Assembly (NCBI GenBank): GCA_947373185.1
Contig: CANBWP010000007.1
Location: 1 to 64,000, forward strand
Length of the DNA: 64,000 nt
DNA from: Comamonadaceae bacterium
Lineage (GTDB): Bacteria; Pseudomonadota; Gammaproteobacteria; Burkholderiales; Burkholderiaceae_C
Reading direction: 5' to 3'
A program made the position numbers and the translations under genes. Positions 17,251 through 25,224 of this stretch are shown here, one piece after another; the stretch's first letter is position 1; every line of letters begins with the position of its first letter. A model generated the notes under the pieces. It was given only the letters and a program-made list of their open reading frames with translations. It was not told the origin of the DNA and ran no database searches.

Positions 17251-19605
17251 ATGAACGCGCCTATTTCATTGCACAATTTATTGCCTGCGTCTGGTTTGCA
17301 ACAAGGTACCGATGTTGTTCACGAGTCGGCCCATTTGCACGTCACTGGCACCGCCACATTCACCGATGACATGCCTGAGTTGGCTGGCACCTTGTATGCA
17401 GCCCTCATCTTGTCACCCGTGGCGCATGGCGAACTGATTGGCGATGGCATTGACCGCGACGCCATTCTGAAAGAGCACGGCGTGGTGGCTGTGTACACCG
17501 CCAAAGACATTCCAGGTGAAAACAATTGCGGCCCCATCGTGCACGACGACCCCTTCCTCGCCGTTGGCAAAGTTGAGTTCATCGGTCAAGTGGTGGCCGT
17601 GGTGGTCGCACGCGAAATGTTGTACGCGCGCGAAGCGGCTCAAAAAGCCAAAGTGCTGGTGAAAGTGCTCAAGCCCATTCTCACCATAGAAGAAGCCATG
17701 GCGGCGCAAAGCTTCATCATGCCGCCCAAGGGCATCACGCGCGGCAATGCCGCAGAAGCCATTGCCAAAGCACCCCGCAAAGTCAAGGGCAGCACCGACA
17801 CAGGTCAGCAAGAACAGTTTTACATGGAAGGCCAAATTACGTATGCCGTGCCCCGTGAAGATGGTCAGCTCACTTTGTATTCTTCAACGCAACACCCTGA
17901 TGGCAACCAACGTGAAGCTGCTGCAGCACTGAACTTGAGCACCAACGATGTGGAAGTGATTTGCCGCCGCATGGGCGGTGGTTTTGGTGGCAAAGAAGGC
18001 AATGCCAGCATCTTCAGCCAAAGCGCTGCGCTGGCGGCATTCAAATTGCAGCGTCCCGTGAAGTTGCGCGTGAACCGCGACGACGACATGATGATCACGG
18101 GCAAGCGCCACGATTTCCGCATCGATTACGAAGTGGGTTATGACGATGAAGGGCGCATCTTGGGTGCCGACATCACGCTCATGTCGCGTTGCGGTTACAG
18201 CACGGATTATTCTGGCCCTGTGAACGATCGTGCTTGTTTGCACATTGACAACTGCTACTACATTCCCAACTTGAAACTGATCAGCCACCGCTGCAAAACC
18301 AACACACAAAGCGCCACGGCATACCGCGGTTTTGGTGGCCCTCAAGGCATGTTTGGCATTGAGACAGTCATTGAGCAAATTGCCAATGACATCGGCAAAG
18401 ATCCATTGGATGTTCGCCTGCTCAATATCTACAAAGACCCCGCCATCTCTGGCAACCCGGCCACCATGGTGACCCAATACGGTCAAACCATTGCCGACTG
18501 GGTGGGCGACAAGGTGATTGACCAAGTGGCGTCTGAAGCCAAGTACCGTGAACGCCGTGACAGTGTCAATGCGTTCAACAAAGTCAACAAACGACGCAAG
18601 CGTGGTTTGGCTTTGGTGCCCTTGAAATTTGGCATCAGCTTCACGGCCACCATGTTGAACCAAGGCGGCGCCTTGCTCAACATTTACATGGATGGCTCGG
18701 TCAGCGTCAACCATGGCGGCACCGAAATGGGCCAAGGTTTGAACACCAAGATGGCGCAGGTGTGTGCCGATGGCTTGGGCATTGATGTGCAGTTCGTTCG
18801 CGTCACTGGCACAGACACTCAGAAGGTGCCCAATGCCTCCGCCACGTCTGCCTCCAGCGGTGCAGACATCAATGGTGCAGCCATCATGAATGCCACCGCT
18901 CAAATGCGCGCACGCTTGGCGCCTGTGGCGGCCAACATGTTGGGCTGCCAAGCATCCGATGTGAGCTTTGCCAACAACCACGCCCATGGCGGTGGCAAGT
19001 CGGTTGCCTGGACGGCTGTCGCCAAGCAAGCGTGGATGGACCGAGTGGGCTTGTCTGTCACGGGTTTCTACATGACACCCGAAATCAAATACGACTTCGC
19101 CACGCTCACAGGCCATGCTTTTTACTACTATTGCTACGGCGCTTCCGTCAGTGAAGTGGAAATTGACACACGCACGGGTGAATGGTGGCTCAAGGCCGTC
19201 GACATCGTGCACGACGCTGGCAAGAGCATCAACCCTGCCATCGACAAAGGCCAAATTGAAGGCGCCTATGTGCAAGGCATGGGTTGGCTCACCATGGAAG
19301 AGTGCATCTGGGACAAGAAGGGCAAGTTCCTGACACATGGCCCCAGCACTTACAAAATCCCGGTGGCTGGTGATGTGCCTGAGCATTTCAAGGTCACCCT
19401 GTTTGACGGCAGCAACCTGAAGCCCACGCCTTTCAATTCGAAAGCCGTTGGTGAGCCACCGTTCATGCTGGCTTTGTCAACTTTCTTTGCCTTGCGTGAT
19501 GCGGTCAGTGCCAGCGCGGACCACAAAACCGTGGTTCACATGAGTGCACCGGCCACGCCAGAGAAAATTTTGATGAGCTGCGAAAAGGCCAAAGCGGCGG
19601 TTTAA
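17251..19605 (+). CDS. xdhB: Xanthine dehydrogenase molybdopterin-binding subunit XdhB
   Basis: Molybdenum cofactor subunit, 784 residues, which hydroxylates hypoxanthine and xanthine to urate. Family motifs are MGGGFGGKEGN (about residue 245), the substrate and cofactor region TAYRGFGGPQG (about 350), GGTEMGQGLNTKM (about 490) and the catalytic glutamate in SKAVGEPPF (Glu735). Length matches bacterial XdhB. The start directly abuts the xdhA stop. XdhC, which inserts the sulfurated cofactor, is encoded downstream but separated by a gene on the opposite strand. Confidence 0.95.
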   Translation: MNAPISLHNLLPASGLQQGTDVVHESAHLHVTGTATFTDDMPELAGTLYAALILSPVAHGELIGDGIDRDAILKEHGVVAVYTAKDIPGENNCGPIVHDDPFLAVGKVEFIGQVVAVVVAREMLYAREAAQKAKVLVKVLKPILTIEEAMAAQSFIMPPKGITRGNAAEAIAKAPRKVKGSTDTGQQEQFYMEGQITYAVPREDGQLTLYSSTQHPDGNQREAAAALNLSTNDVEVICRRMGGGFGGKEGNASIFSQSAALAAFKLQRPVKLRVNRDDDMMITGKRHDFRIDYEVGYDDEGRILGADITLMSRCGYSTDYSGPVNDRACLHIDNCYYIPNLKLISHRCKTNTQSATAYRGFGGPQGMFGIETVIEQIANDIGKDPLDVRLLNIYKDPAISGNPATMVTQYGQTIADWVGDKVIDQVASEAKYRERRDSVNAFNKVNKRRKRGLALVPLKFGISFTATMLNQGGALLNIYMDGSVSVNHGGTEMGQGLNTKMAQVCADGLGIDVQFVRVTGTDTQKVPNASATSASSGADINGAAIMNATAQMRARLAPVAANMLGCQASDVSFANNHAHGGGKSVAWTAVAKQAWMDRVGLSVTGFYMTPEIKYDFATLTGHAFYYYCYGASVSEVEIDTRTGEWWLKAVDIVHDAGKSINPAIDKGQIEGAYVQGMGWLTMEECIWDKKGKFLTHGPSTYKIPVAGDVPEHFKVTLFDGSNLKPTPFNSKAVGEPPFMLALSTFFALRDAVSASADHKTVVHMSAPATPEKILMSCEKAKAAV

Positions 19606-19611
19606 GCCTTT

Positions 19612-20148
19612 TCAGTCTTGCCCCTCAGTGAGGGTGTCCAGCTGAAACCGACCGCTCTTGTGCCAGAGCCAGACGTCTGAGTACACCACCTTGCCCATGT
19701 GGGCAGGGACGGGGTAGGGGGCTGCCATTCGCACGGTCTTTTCAATTTCTTTCATGACCTCCGGGGCATGGCCCGGGGCTCTGACCCAGTAGGTGCGAGT
19801 CACTTGGCCTTGCTTGTCGACTTCGATGTCTAAAACGCCAACGGCATACAGCATGGGCGGCATGCGACCCTTGAAGATGCGATGGGCATTGAGCTGGTAC
19901 AGGTGTTTGGCAGCATCGACGCGGTAGGCATGTGCATCGCGCGCATTGGAAATGGGGCCGCTTGCTTGAGGGGTCTCGACCGGTTTGATGACAACAGGTG
20001 CGGGCGGTGGCGCAGGTTGAACAGGCGCTGGGGGCGGTGTGCTGCAGCCCACAAGCCAAGTGGCAATCCAAGTGGCAATCCAAGTCAAAAGGGTTGCGAA
20101 GGTCACCGAGCGTAATTTGAAGACACGCAGAGAGTGGTTGGTCGTCAT
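19612..20148 (-). CDS. Proline-rich lipoprotein with TonB-like C-terminal domain
   Basis: Small protein of 178 residues that I cannot assign to a known gene. It has a basic N-terminus, then a hydrophobic segment with an internal repeat (WIATWIATWLV) ending in a lipobox-like LVGC near residue 35. A proline/alanine-rich spacer (PPPAPVQPAPPPAPVV) follows. The C-terminal part of about 90 residues, with LDIEVDKQGQVTRTYWVRAPG and EIEKTVRMAAPYPVP, resembles TonB/energy-transducer C-terminal domains. It is probably an envelope lipoprotein. It is convergent with xdhB (6-base gap) and divergent from xdhC, splitting the xdh genes. Its role with xanthine dehydrogenase, if any, is unknown. Confidence 0.7.
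   Translation of the reverse strand: MTTNHSLRVFKLRSVTFATLLTWIATWIATWLVGCSTPPPAPVQPAPPPAPVVIKPVETPQASGPISNARDAHAYRVDAAKHLYQLNAHRIFKGRMPPMLYAVGVLDIEVDKQGQVTRTYWVRAPGHAPEVMKEIEKTVRMAAPYPVPAHMGKVVYSDVWLWHKSGRFQLDTLTEGQD
20058..20085 (-). repeat. 12-bp tandem repeat in the lipoprotein signal sequence
   Basis: The 12-base unit AAGTGGCAATCC occurs twice in a row (20058-20081), plus four bases of a third copy. It encodes the repeated WIAT in the membrane-inserting segment. A change in copy number keeps the frame and would alter the hydrophobic length. Confidence 0.85.
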
Positions 20149-20188
20149 TTTAAAAATTGTCTCTCACACAAGATCCCGCCATTCTGTC

Positions 20189-20198
20189 ACTGTACAGT
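20189..20198. promoter_or_regulatory. Palindrome in the lipoprotein-xdhC divergent gap
   Basis: ACTGTACAGT, a 10-bp perfect palindrome, lies between the divergent starts of the lipoprotein gene (20148) and xdhC (20234). It differs from the TGTATACA motif. It could be an operator for one or both genes; chance occurrence is not excluded. Confidence 0.3.
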
Positions 20199-20233
20199 CT
20201 GGTTTGAAAGAGTTGAACAGAAAGTAACACGCA

Positions 20234-21052
20234 GTGCATTGGACATCCCGCTTCGTTGCGCGCCTTCAGCAAGCGCCCGCCATTTGGATCACGGTGATCA
20301 AAGCCCAAGGCTCTGTGCCGCGCGGGACGGGCACGGTCATGGCTGTTTTTGCCGATGAATTTTGCGGCACCATTGGGGGGGGGCATTTGGAATTCGAAGC
20401 CATTGCCCAGGCTCGACAGTGTTTGAAATCCGGAGAGGGTCACCAGAGTTTGCCCTCTGAAAAACGGATTGCCCTCGGGCCCAGTTTGGGTCAGTGCTGC
20501 GGCGGTGCCTTGGTGCTTCAGTTTGAATGGGTGACGCACCGCGACCTGCCGCGTTTGCAACACTTTTTGGCAGCGCAAGCGGCTGAACGTTTTCAACCGC
20601 TGGCCTTGTTTGGGGGGGGGCATGTGGGCAAAGCCTTGGTCCATGTGCTGGCGCCTCTGCCATTTCATGTTCGATGGGTTGACAGTCGCGATGAGATTTT
20701 TCCAGACGATGTGCCTGCGCAAGTGGTGTGCGAACATTCCAACCCGGTGCAATCGGCCGTCCCTGATTTGGTGCCAGGCAGCCGAGTGCTGATCATGAGT
20801 TTCAGCCACGCTGAAGATTTAGACATTGTGGTGGCGTGTTTGATGCGTCAACGTCAACAACAAGATTTGCCTTTCATTGGCTTGATTGGCAGTGCCACCA
20901 AGTGGGCCACATTCAAGCGGCGCTTGGCCGAGCGGGGATTTTCAGAATCGGAGTGTGCACAAATTACCTGCCCCATTGGTGTGCCTGGCATTGACGGCAA
21001 AGAGCCCGAGGTGATTGCGGTGGCCGTGGCGGCACAGCTCTTGCAAGTCTAA
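20234..21052 (+). CDS. xdhC: Xanthine dehydrogenase accessory protein XdhC
   Basis: Molybdenum cofactor chaperone, 272 residues, that supplies sulfurated cofactor to XdhB. Motifs are AQGSVPRGTGTVMAV (about residues 24-38), GTIGGGHLEFEA (45-56), LGQCCGG (85-91), the Rossmann-type FGGGHVGKAL (126-135) and FIGLIGSATKWATFKRRL. The start is a GTG; no ATG gives the expected N-terminus. Both glycine triplets are written entirely with GGG codons. This produces two nine-G runs, while neighbouring genes mostly use GGC for glycine. A slip in either run would truncate the protein. puuD follows after 41 bases containing operator-like site 3. Confidence 0.92.
   Translation: MHWTSRFVARLQQAPAIWITVIKAQGSVPRGTGTVMAVFADEFCGTIGGGHLEFEAIAQARQCLKSGEGHQSLPSEKRIALGPSLGQCCGGALVLQFEWVTHRDLPRLQHFLAAQAAERFQPLALFGGGHVGKALVHVLAPLPFHVRWVDSRDEIFPDDVPAQVVCEHSNPVQSAVPDLVPGSRVLIMSFSHAEDLDIVVACLMRQRQQQDLPFIGLIGSATKWATFKRRLAERGFSESECAQITCPIGVPGIDGKEPEVIAVAVAAQLLQV
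20375..20383 (+). repeat. Nine-G homopolymer in xdhC (codons 48-50)
   Basis: Nine consecutive G encode Gly48-Gly50 of the conserved GTIGGGH motif of XdhC. The run is in frame as three GGG codons. Such runs are prone to slippage. Confidence 0.9.
20612..20620 (+). repeat. Second nine-G homopolymer in xdhC (codons 127-129)
   Basis: Nine consecutive G encode Gly127-Gly129 of the dinucleotide-binding FGGGHVG motif. It is the second such run in the same gene, 237 bases after the first. Confidence 0.9.
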
Positions 21053-21053
21053 A

Positions 21054-21069
21054 AAATTGTATACACTTC
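21054..21069. promoter_or_regulatory. TGTATACA operator-like site 3 (before puuD)
   Basis: AAATTGTATACACTTC lies 25 bases upstream of the puuD start and just after the xdhC stop. It matches sites 1 and 2 in 14 or more of 16 positions when oriented alike. I infer binding by the GntR regulator at 14580-15254. Confidence 0.65.
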
Positions 21070-21093
21070 AGAAAACAGTTTTGGAACGCTGAC

Positions 21094-22311
21094 ATGGAAG
21101 CTTATTTACTGGACTGGCTCAATTTGTTGTTGCGCTGGGTACATGTGATCACCGTGATTGCTTGGATCGGCTCGTCTTTTTACTTTGTGTTCTTAGACAA
21201 CAACTTGCTGAAACCCAACTCCCCCGACTTGCTCGAAAAGGGTGTCGATGGTGCCATGTGGGCCGTTCATGGTGGTGGTTTTTACAATCCCCAAAAGTAC
21301 ATGGTGGCCCCCAAAAAAATTCATACCAAATTGCATTGGTTCTTTTGGGAAAGCTATTCATCCTGGCTCACAGGTTTTGCACTTTTCACAGTCCTGTATT
21401 TGTGGAATGCCAGCACCTTTCTGATTGACAAATCGTTGATGGATTGGGCGCCGTCCACAGCCATCGCTGCGGCGCTGGCTTTCTTGGTGGTGTACTGGTT
21501 TGTCTATGACAGCATTTGCCGTCTCTTTGGATTTCGCAAACACGGCGAGTTGATTGTCGCCACCCTGATGCTGTGCGTGGTGGCCTTTGCAGCTTGGTTG
21601 GCTTGTCAGTTGTTTGCGGGCCGTGCGGCATTTTTGTTGGTGGGTGCCATGATTGCCACCGCCATGAGTGCCAATGTGTTTGTCTGGATCATTCCGGGAC
21701 AACGCAAAGTGGTGGCCGCCATGACCTCGGGTGAAAAATACGATGCCATGGCCTTGGCCATTCACGGCAAGCGTGGCAAGCAGCGAAGCGTGCACAACAC
21801 CTACTTCACCTTGCCTGTGATTTTTGCCATGCTGAGCAATCACTACAGTTTCTTGTACACCCATCCGCAACGCTGGCTCATTTTGTTTGTGATGATGTTT
21901 GCGGGCGCTTTGATCCGACAGTTTTTTGTGCAGCGTCATGGTTTCAAATTGGGACGTGCTGCCAATCCTTGGCCTTTTGCCGCGGTAGGCGGTTGCCTCA
22001 TTCTCGGTGCCATCTTGGCCATGGCGCCTTGGGGTTCTACCAAAATTGAAAGTGATGCAACTTCTCCGCCTGCGAGCTTTGCAAACGTCAAAGCCATCAT
22101 TGACCAGCGCTGCCTCACTTGTCATGGCGCACAAGTGCAAATGAAAAACATCCGTTTGGATTCCGTGGCGGGCATTCAGTTGAATGCCCAAAATGTGTTT
22201 CAGCAAGTGGCAGTGACCCATCAAATGCCCATGAACAACGCCACCGGCATCACTGAAGAAGAGCGCGCAACCATTGCGCGTTGGTATCAGGCGGGTGCCA
22301 AAATCGACTGA
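21094..22311 (+). CDS. puuD: Membrane-bound urate oxidase (hydroxylase) PuuD with cytochrome c domain
   Basis: Urate-oxidising inner-membrane enzyme of the PuuD type, 405 residues. The N-terminal part has about eight hydrophobic segments with family wording WVHVITVIAWIGSSFYFVFLD (residues about 16-36), HGGGFYNPQKY and WESYSSWLTGF. The C-terminal domain (about 320-405) is a cytochrome c with one CLTCH heme site and the later methionines in HQMPMNN. It converts urate to 5-hydroxyisourate and passes electrons to the respiratory chain, so it makes no hydrogen peroxide, unlike soluble uricase. It completes the set XdhAB, PuuD, HiuH, UraD. Operator-like site 3 lies just before it. Confidence 0.93.
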   Translation: MEAYLLDWLNLLLRWVHVITVIAWIGSSFYFVFLDNNLLKPNSPDLLEKGVDGAMWAVHGGGFYNPQKYMVAPKKIHTKLHWFFWESYSSWLTGFALFTVLYLWNASTFLIDKSLMDWAPSTAIAAALAFLVVYWFVYDSICRLFGFRKHGELIVATLMLCVVAFAAWLACQLFAGRAAFLLVGAMIATAMSANVFVWIIPGQRKVVAAMTSGEKYDAMALAIHGKRGKQRSVHNTYFTLPVIFAMLSNHYSFLYTHPQRWLILFVMMFAGALIRQFFVQRHGFKLGRAANPWPFAAVGGCLILGAILAMAPWGSTKIESDATSPPASFANVKAIIDQRCLTCHGAQVQMKNIRLDSVAGIQLNAQNVFQQVAVTHQMPMNNATGITEEERATIARWYQAGAKID

Positions 22312-22347
22312 TCACCTGACGCTGCGCTCAATGTGGCGGAACGCTGC

Positions 22348-23763
22348 TCAATGGCCCTGTGCCAATTGAAGGGCAAATCTGTTGTGGCGCTCAATCACAT
22401 TGCCCAAGTCAACCGTGGCCAACTGGCCTTCGCTCACCACCACCCGGCCATTCACAATGGTGTAGCTGGCGGGGGCACTGGCGCACAGCATGAGGCTGCC
22501 AATGGCATCGTGCACGGCGCCCCCTGCAAAACTCAAACTGCGCAAATCAAACAAGGCCATGTCAGCGCAGAAACCGACGCTGAGTTGCCCAATGTCTTTT
22601 CTGCCCAGCACTTCGGCACCGCCGCGTGTGGCCAAACGCAATGCGTCGCGCGCTGTCATTTCCATGGGGGCCGTGTCGCAACCAAAAACCGTCTTGCCGT
22701 CTGAATTGACTTGAGGGCCCTCGAGTGATTTGCGCAGCCGCGCCAACAGCATCGCCTGACGCGCTTCGTTCACCATGTGTGCGGCATCGTTGCTGGCGCT
22801 GCCGTCGACGCCCAAGCCCACAGGCACACCGGCTTCCAGCATTTTGCGGATGGGGGCAATGCCACTGGCCAAGCGCATGTTGCTGCAGGGGCAGTGGGCA
22901 ATGCCTGTGCGGGTGGCTGCAAACAAGGAGATGCCTTCATCGTCCAATTTGACGCAGTGGGCATGCCAGACGTCTTGGCCCAACCAACCCAGATCTTCTG
23001 CATATTGCGTAGGCGTTCGGTTGAACTTTTCCAAACTGTAGGCGATGTCATGGTCGTTTTCTGCCAAGTGGGTGTGCAAACGCACGCCGTAGTGACGCGC
23101 CATCTCGGCAGACAAACGCATCAGGTCTTGGCTCACGCTGAAGGGCGAGCAGGGCGCCACCGCCACTTGGGTCATGGCGCCGTGTGAGGCATCATGAAAG
23201 GTTTCAATCAATCGCTGAGTGTCTTTCAAAATCGCATCTTCTTGCTCCACCACGCGATCAGGTGGCAAGCCGCCTTTGGATTGCCCCACACTCATGCTGC
23301 CCCGCGTGGCCACAAAGCGCATGCCAATTTCGCGTGCGGCAGCAATGCAGTCATCGAGCTTGACACCATTGGGGTAAATGTACAAATGGTCACTGCTGGT
23401 GGTACAGCCCGACAGCAGCAACTCGGCCATGGCCGTTTGTGTGCTGGCGTAAATCATCTCGGGTTGCAGGCCGGCCCAGATGGGGTAGAGGCCCGTCAAC
23501 CAGCTGAAGAGTTCTGCGTTTTGCACGCCCGGAATGGCCCGGGTCAAGCTTTGCGACATGTGATGGTGGGTGTTGACCATGCCTGGGATGACCACATGGT
23601 GTTGCGCATCAATCACCCGCTCAGCAGTTTGCGGCAGGTCCTGCGCGGGTCCAATGGCTTCAATGCAGTTGTCACGCACAAAGATGGACGCATGACGAAG
23701 TTCATGCTCCGCGTCGTTCAGGGTGGCAATGGTGTGGGCGTTGTGGATGAGCAAGGTGGTCAT
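22348..23763 (-). CDS. 8-oxoguanine deaminase-like amidohydrolase
   Basis: Metal-dependent deaminase of the guanine deaminase/TrzA group, 471 residues. Visible motifs are PGMVNTHHHMSQSLTRA (residues 60-76; metal and substrate site), HTHLAEN, WHAHCVKLDDEG, IAHCPCSNMRLASG and GLGVDGSASND. The NTHHH...LTR wording is that of characterised 8-oxoguanine deaminases, whose product is urate; guanine or isoguanine deamination is possible. A longer frame from 24054 overlaps the divergent kinase gene and is rejected. The ATG at 23763 gives the normal N-terminus MTTLLIHNAH. It converges with puuD and feeds the same urate pathway. Confidence 0.85.
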   Translation of the reverse strand: MTTLLIHNAHTIATLNDAEHELRHASIFVRDNCIEAIGPAQDLPQTAERVIDAQHHVVIPGMVNTHHHMSQSLTRAIPGVQNAELFSWLTGLYPIWAGLQPEMIYASTQTAMAELLLSGCTTSSDHLYIYPNGVKLDDCIAAAREIGMRFVATRGSMSVGQSKGGLPPDRVVEQEDAILKDTQRLIETFHDASHGAMTQVAVAPCSPFSVSQDLMRLSAEMARHYGVRLHTHLAENDHDIAYSLEKFNRTPTQYAEDLGWLGQDVWHAHCVKLDDEGISLFAATRTGIAHCPCSNMRLASGIAPIRKMLEAGVPVGLGVDGSASNDAAHMVNEARQAMLLARLRKSLEGPQVNSDGKTVFGCDTAPMEMTARDALRLATRGGAEVLGRKDIGQLSVGFCADMALFDLRSLSFAGGAVHDAIGSLMLCASAPASYTIVNGRVVVSEGQLATVDLGNVIERHNRFALQLAQGH

Positions 23764-23824
23764 GGGGCATGATTTTGCATGAAGAATTTGATTGTGCGCG
23801 AGGCAGACACTACACTCGGGCTCC

Positions 23825-25168
23825 ATGACGCACACACGCCCATTGCATCCCGACATTCCATTGAGTCCCCGCGCTTTTTTGCGCCAGCTTTTTGATGCCG
23901 CTGTGACGCGTGCCTTGCCTTTGCAAAACACCCCCGAGTTTTTGCCCAAACCGCCCAAGGGGCGCACGGTGGTGGTGGGCGCGGGCAAGGCGGCAGGCGC
24001 CATGGCGCATGCCGTTGAAGCACTGTGGCCCGCTGATGCACCCTTGTCTGGCATGGTGGTGACGCGCTATGGCCACACGCCCGATCGACCCGCCGGCGTC
24101 CCTGAGCGCTTGAAGGTGGTGGAGGCATCGCACCCTGTGCCCGATGCCGCAGGTTTGGCGGCCGCCGAAGAAATTTTGTCCCTGACCCGAGGCTTAACGT
24201 CCGACGACTTGGTGTTGTGCTTGATCTCTGGCGGTGGCTCCGCACTGCTCACATTGCCTGCCGATGGCTTGTCTTTGACAGACAAACAAGCCATCAATCA
24301 AGCCTTGCTGAAAAGTGGCGCCAACATTGCCGAAATGAATTGTGTGCGCAAACACCTGTCTCGCATCAAGGGCGGTCGACTGGCGGCGGCTTGTGCGCCT
24401 GCACGGGTATTGACCTTGGCCATCAGCGACGTGCCGGGCGATGATCCTTCTGTCATTGCGAGTGGCCCGACCGTGCCCGATACCACCACGTGTGAAGAGG
24501 CCTTGGCCATCCTGCAACGCTACCAAATTGAGATACCGCCTGGGGTGTTGGTCGCCTTGCAAGCCGGGCAATGGGAGTCTCCCAAACCGGGTGACACCGC
24601 CTTCCAAACTGCAGACGTTCATTTGATTGCCACCCCGCAGCAGTCCTTGATGGCGGCGGCGGCCTTGGCAGAGTCAAAGGGCTTGCGCGCATATGTGCTG
24701 AGCGATGAAATAGAGGGTGAGTCGCGTGAAGTGGCCAAAGTTCATGCGGCGTTGGCGCGGGCCAGCGCGCGCGGACAAGGCCCTTTTGTCAAACCTTGTG
24801 TGATCTTGAGTGGCGGTGAAACCACCGTCACGCTTCGTTCTCCCAAGCCCAAAACAGGCGCCAAAGCACGAGAAGGCCGAGGCGGTCGTGCCGGTGAATT
24901 TTGCATGGGCTTGGCACAAGCACTCCAAGCGCAGCCAGGTGTGTGGGCCCTTGCGGCTGACACCGATGGCATCGATGGTGTAGAAGACAATGCCGGTGCC
25001 CTCGTGACGCCAGACACCTTGACCAGAAGCGCACATGCAGGGTTGAGTCTGGACGAGCACCTGGCGCACAACGATGCCTATGGGTACTTTCAGCAATTGA
25101 ACGACTTGGTGTTTTCTGGACCCACCCACACCAATGTGAACGACTTCCGCGCTATTTTGGTGTTCTGA
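23825..25168 (+). CDS. Glycerate 2-kinase (GckA/TtuD, MOFRL family)
   Basis: Glycerate kinase of the GckA/TtuD type, 447 residues, making 2-phosphoglycerate. The N-terminal domain has VVVGAGKAAGAMA (about residues 50-62) and ASHPVPDAAGLAAAEEIL, then CLISGGGSALLTLPADGLSL. KLxxI-type NCVRKHLSRIKGGRLA follows. The C-terminal MOFRL domain carries SGGETTVTL, GRGGRAGEF, AADTDGIDGVEDNAGA and the ending GPTHTNVNDFRAIL. Glyoxylate released from the urate pathway is commonly assimilated through tartronate semialdehyde and glycerate, so this gene closes the carbon branch. The ATG at 23825 is chosen over a start at 23792. It is divergent from the deaminase gene with a 61-base gap. Confidence 0.9.
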   Translation: MTHTRPLHPDIPLSPRAFLRQLFDAAVTRALPLQNTPEFLPKPPKGRTVVVGAGKAAGAMAHAVEALWPADAPLSGMVVTRYGHTPDRPAGVPERLKVVEASHPVPDAAGLAAAEEILSLTRGLTSDDLVLCLISGGGSALLTLPADGLSLTDKQAINQALLKSGANIAEMNCVRKHLSRIKGGRLAAACAPARVLTLAISDVPGDDPSVIASGPTVPDTTTCEEALAILQRYQIEIPPGVLVALQAGQWESPKPGDTAFQTADVHLIATPQQSLMAAAALAESKGLRAYVLSDEIEGESREVAKVHAALARASARGQGPFVKPCVILSGGETTVTLRSPKPKTGAKAREGRGGRAGEFCMGLAQALQAQPGVWALAADTDGIDGVEDNAGALVTPDTLTRSAHAGLSLDEHLAHNDAYGYFQQLNDLVFSGPTHTNVNDFRAILVF

Positions 25169-25175
25169 CCAAGTA

Positions 25176-25189
25176 TTGATTTGCGTCAA
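25176..25189 (+). promoter_or_regulatory. FNR/DNR-type box upstream of the Crp/Fnr regulator
   Basis: TTGATTTGCGTCAA fits the FNR-family box TTGAT-N4-RTCAA perfectly. It lies 36 bases before the start of the regulator at 25225, so it could serve autoregulation or anaerobic/nitrogen-oxide control of this gene. Confidence 0.7.
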
Positions 25190-25224
25190 CGCAAGGGGGG
25201 CAGGCCTCTGGCAAATTTGCCTCC

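Noticed and set aside
17884..19386. Long minus-strand open frame of 500 codons
   Set aside because: Fully antisense to xdhB, histidine/valine-rich shadow composition, no start signal.
23764..24054. N-terminal extension of the 8-oxoguanine deaminase frame
   Set aside because: It would overlap the divergent glycerate kinase gene and has no family similarity; the ATG at 23763 gives the normal start.
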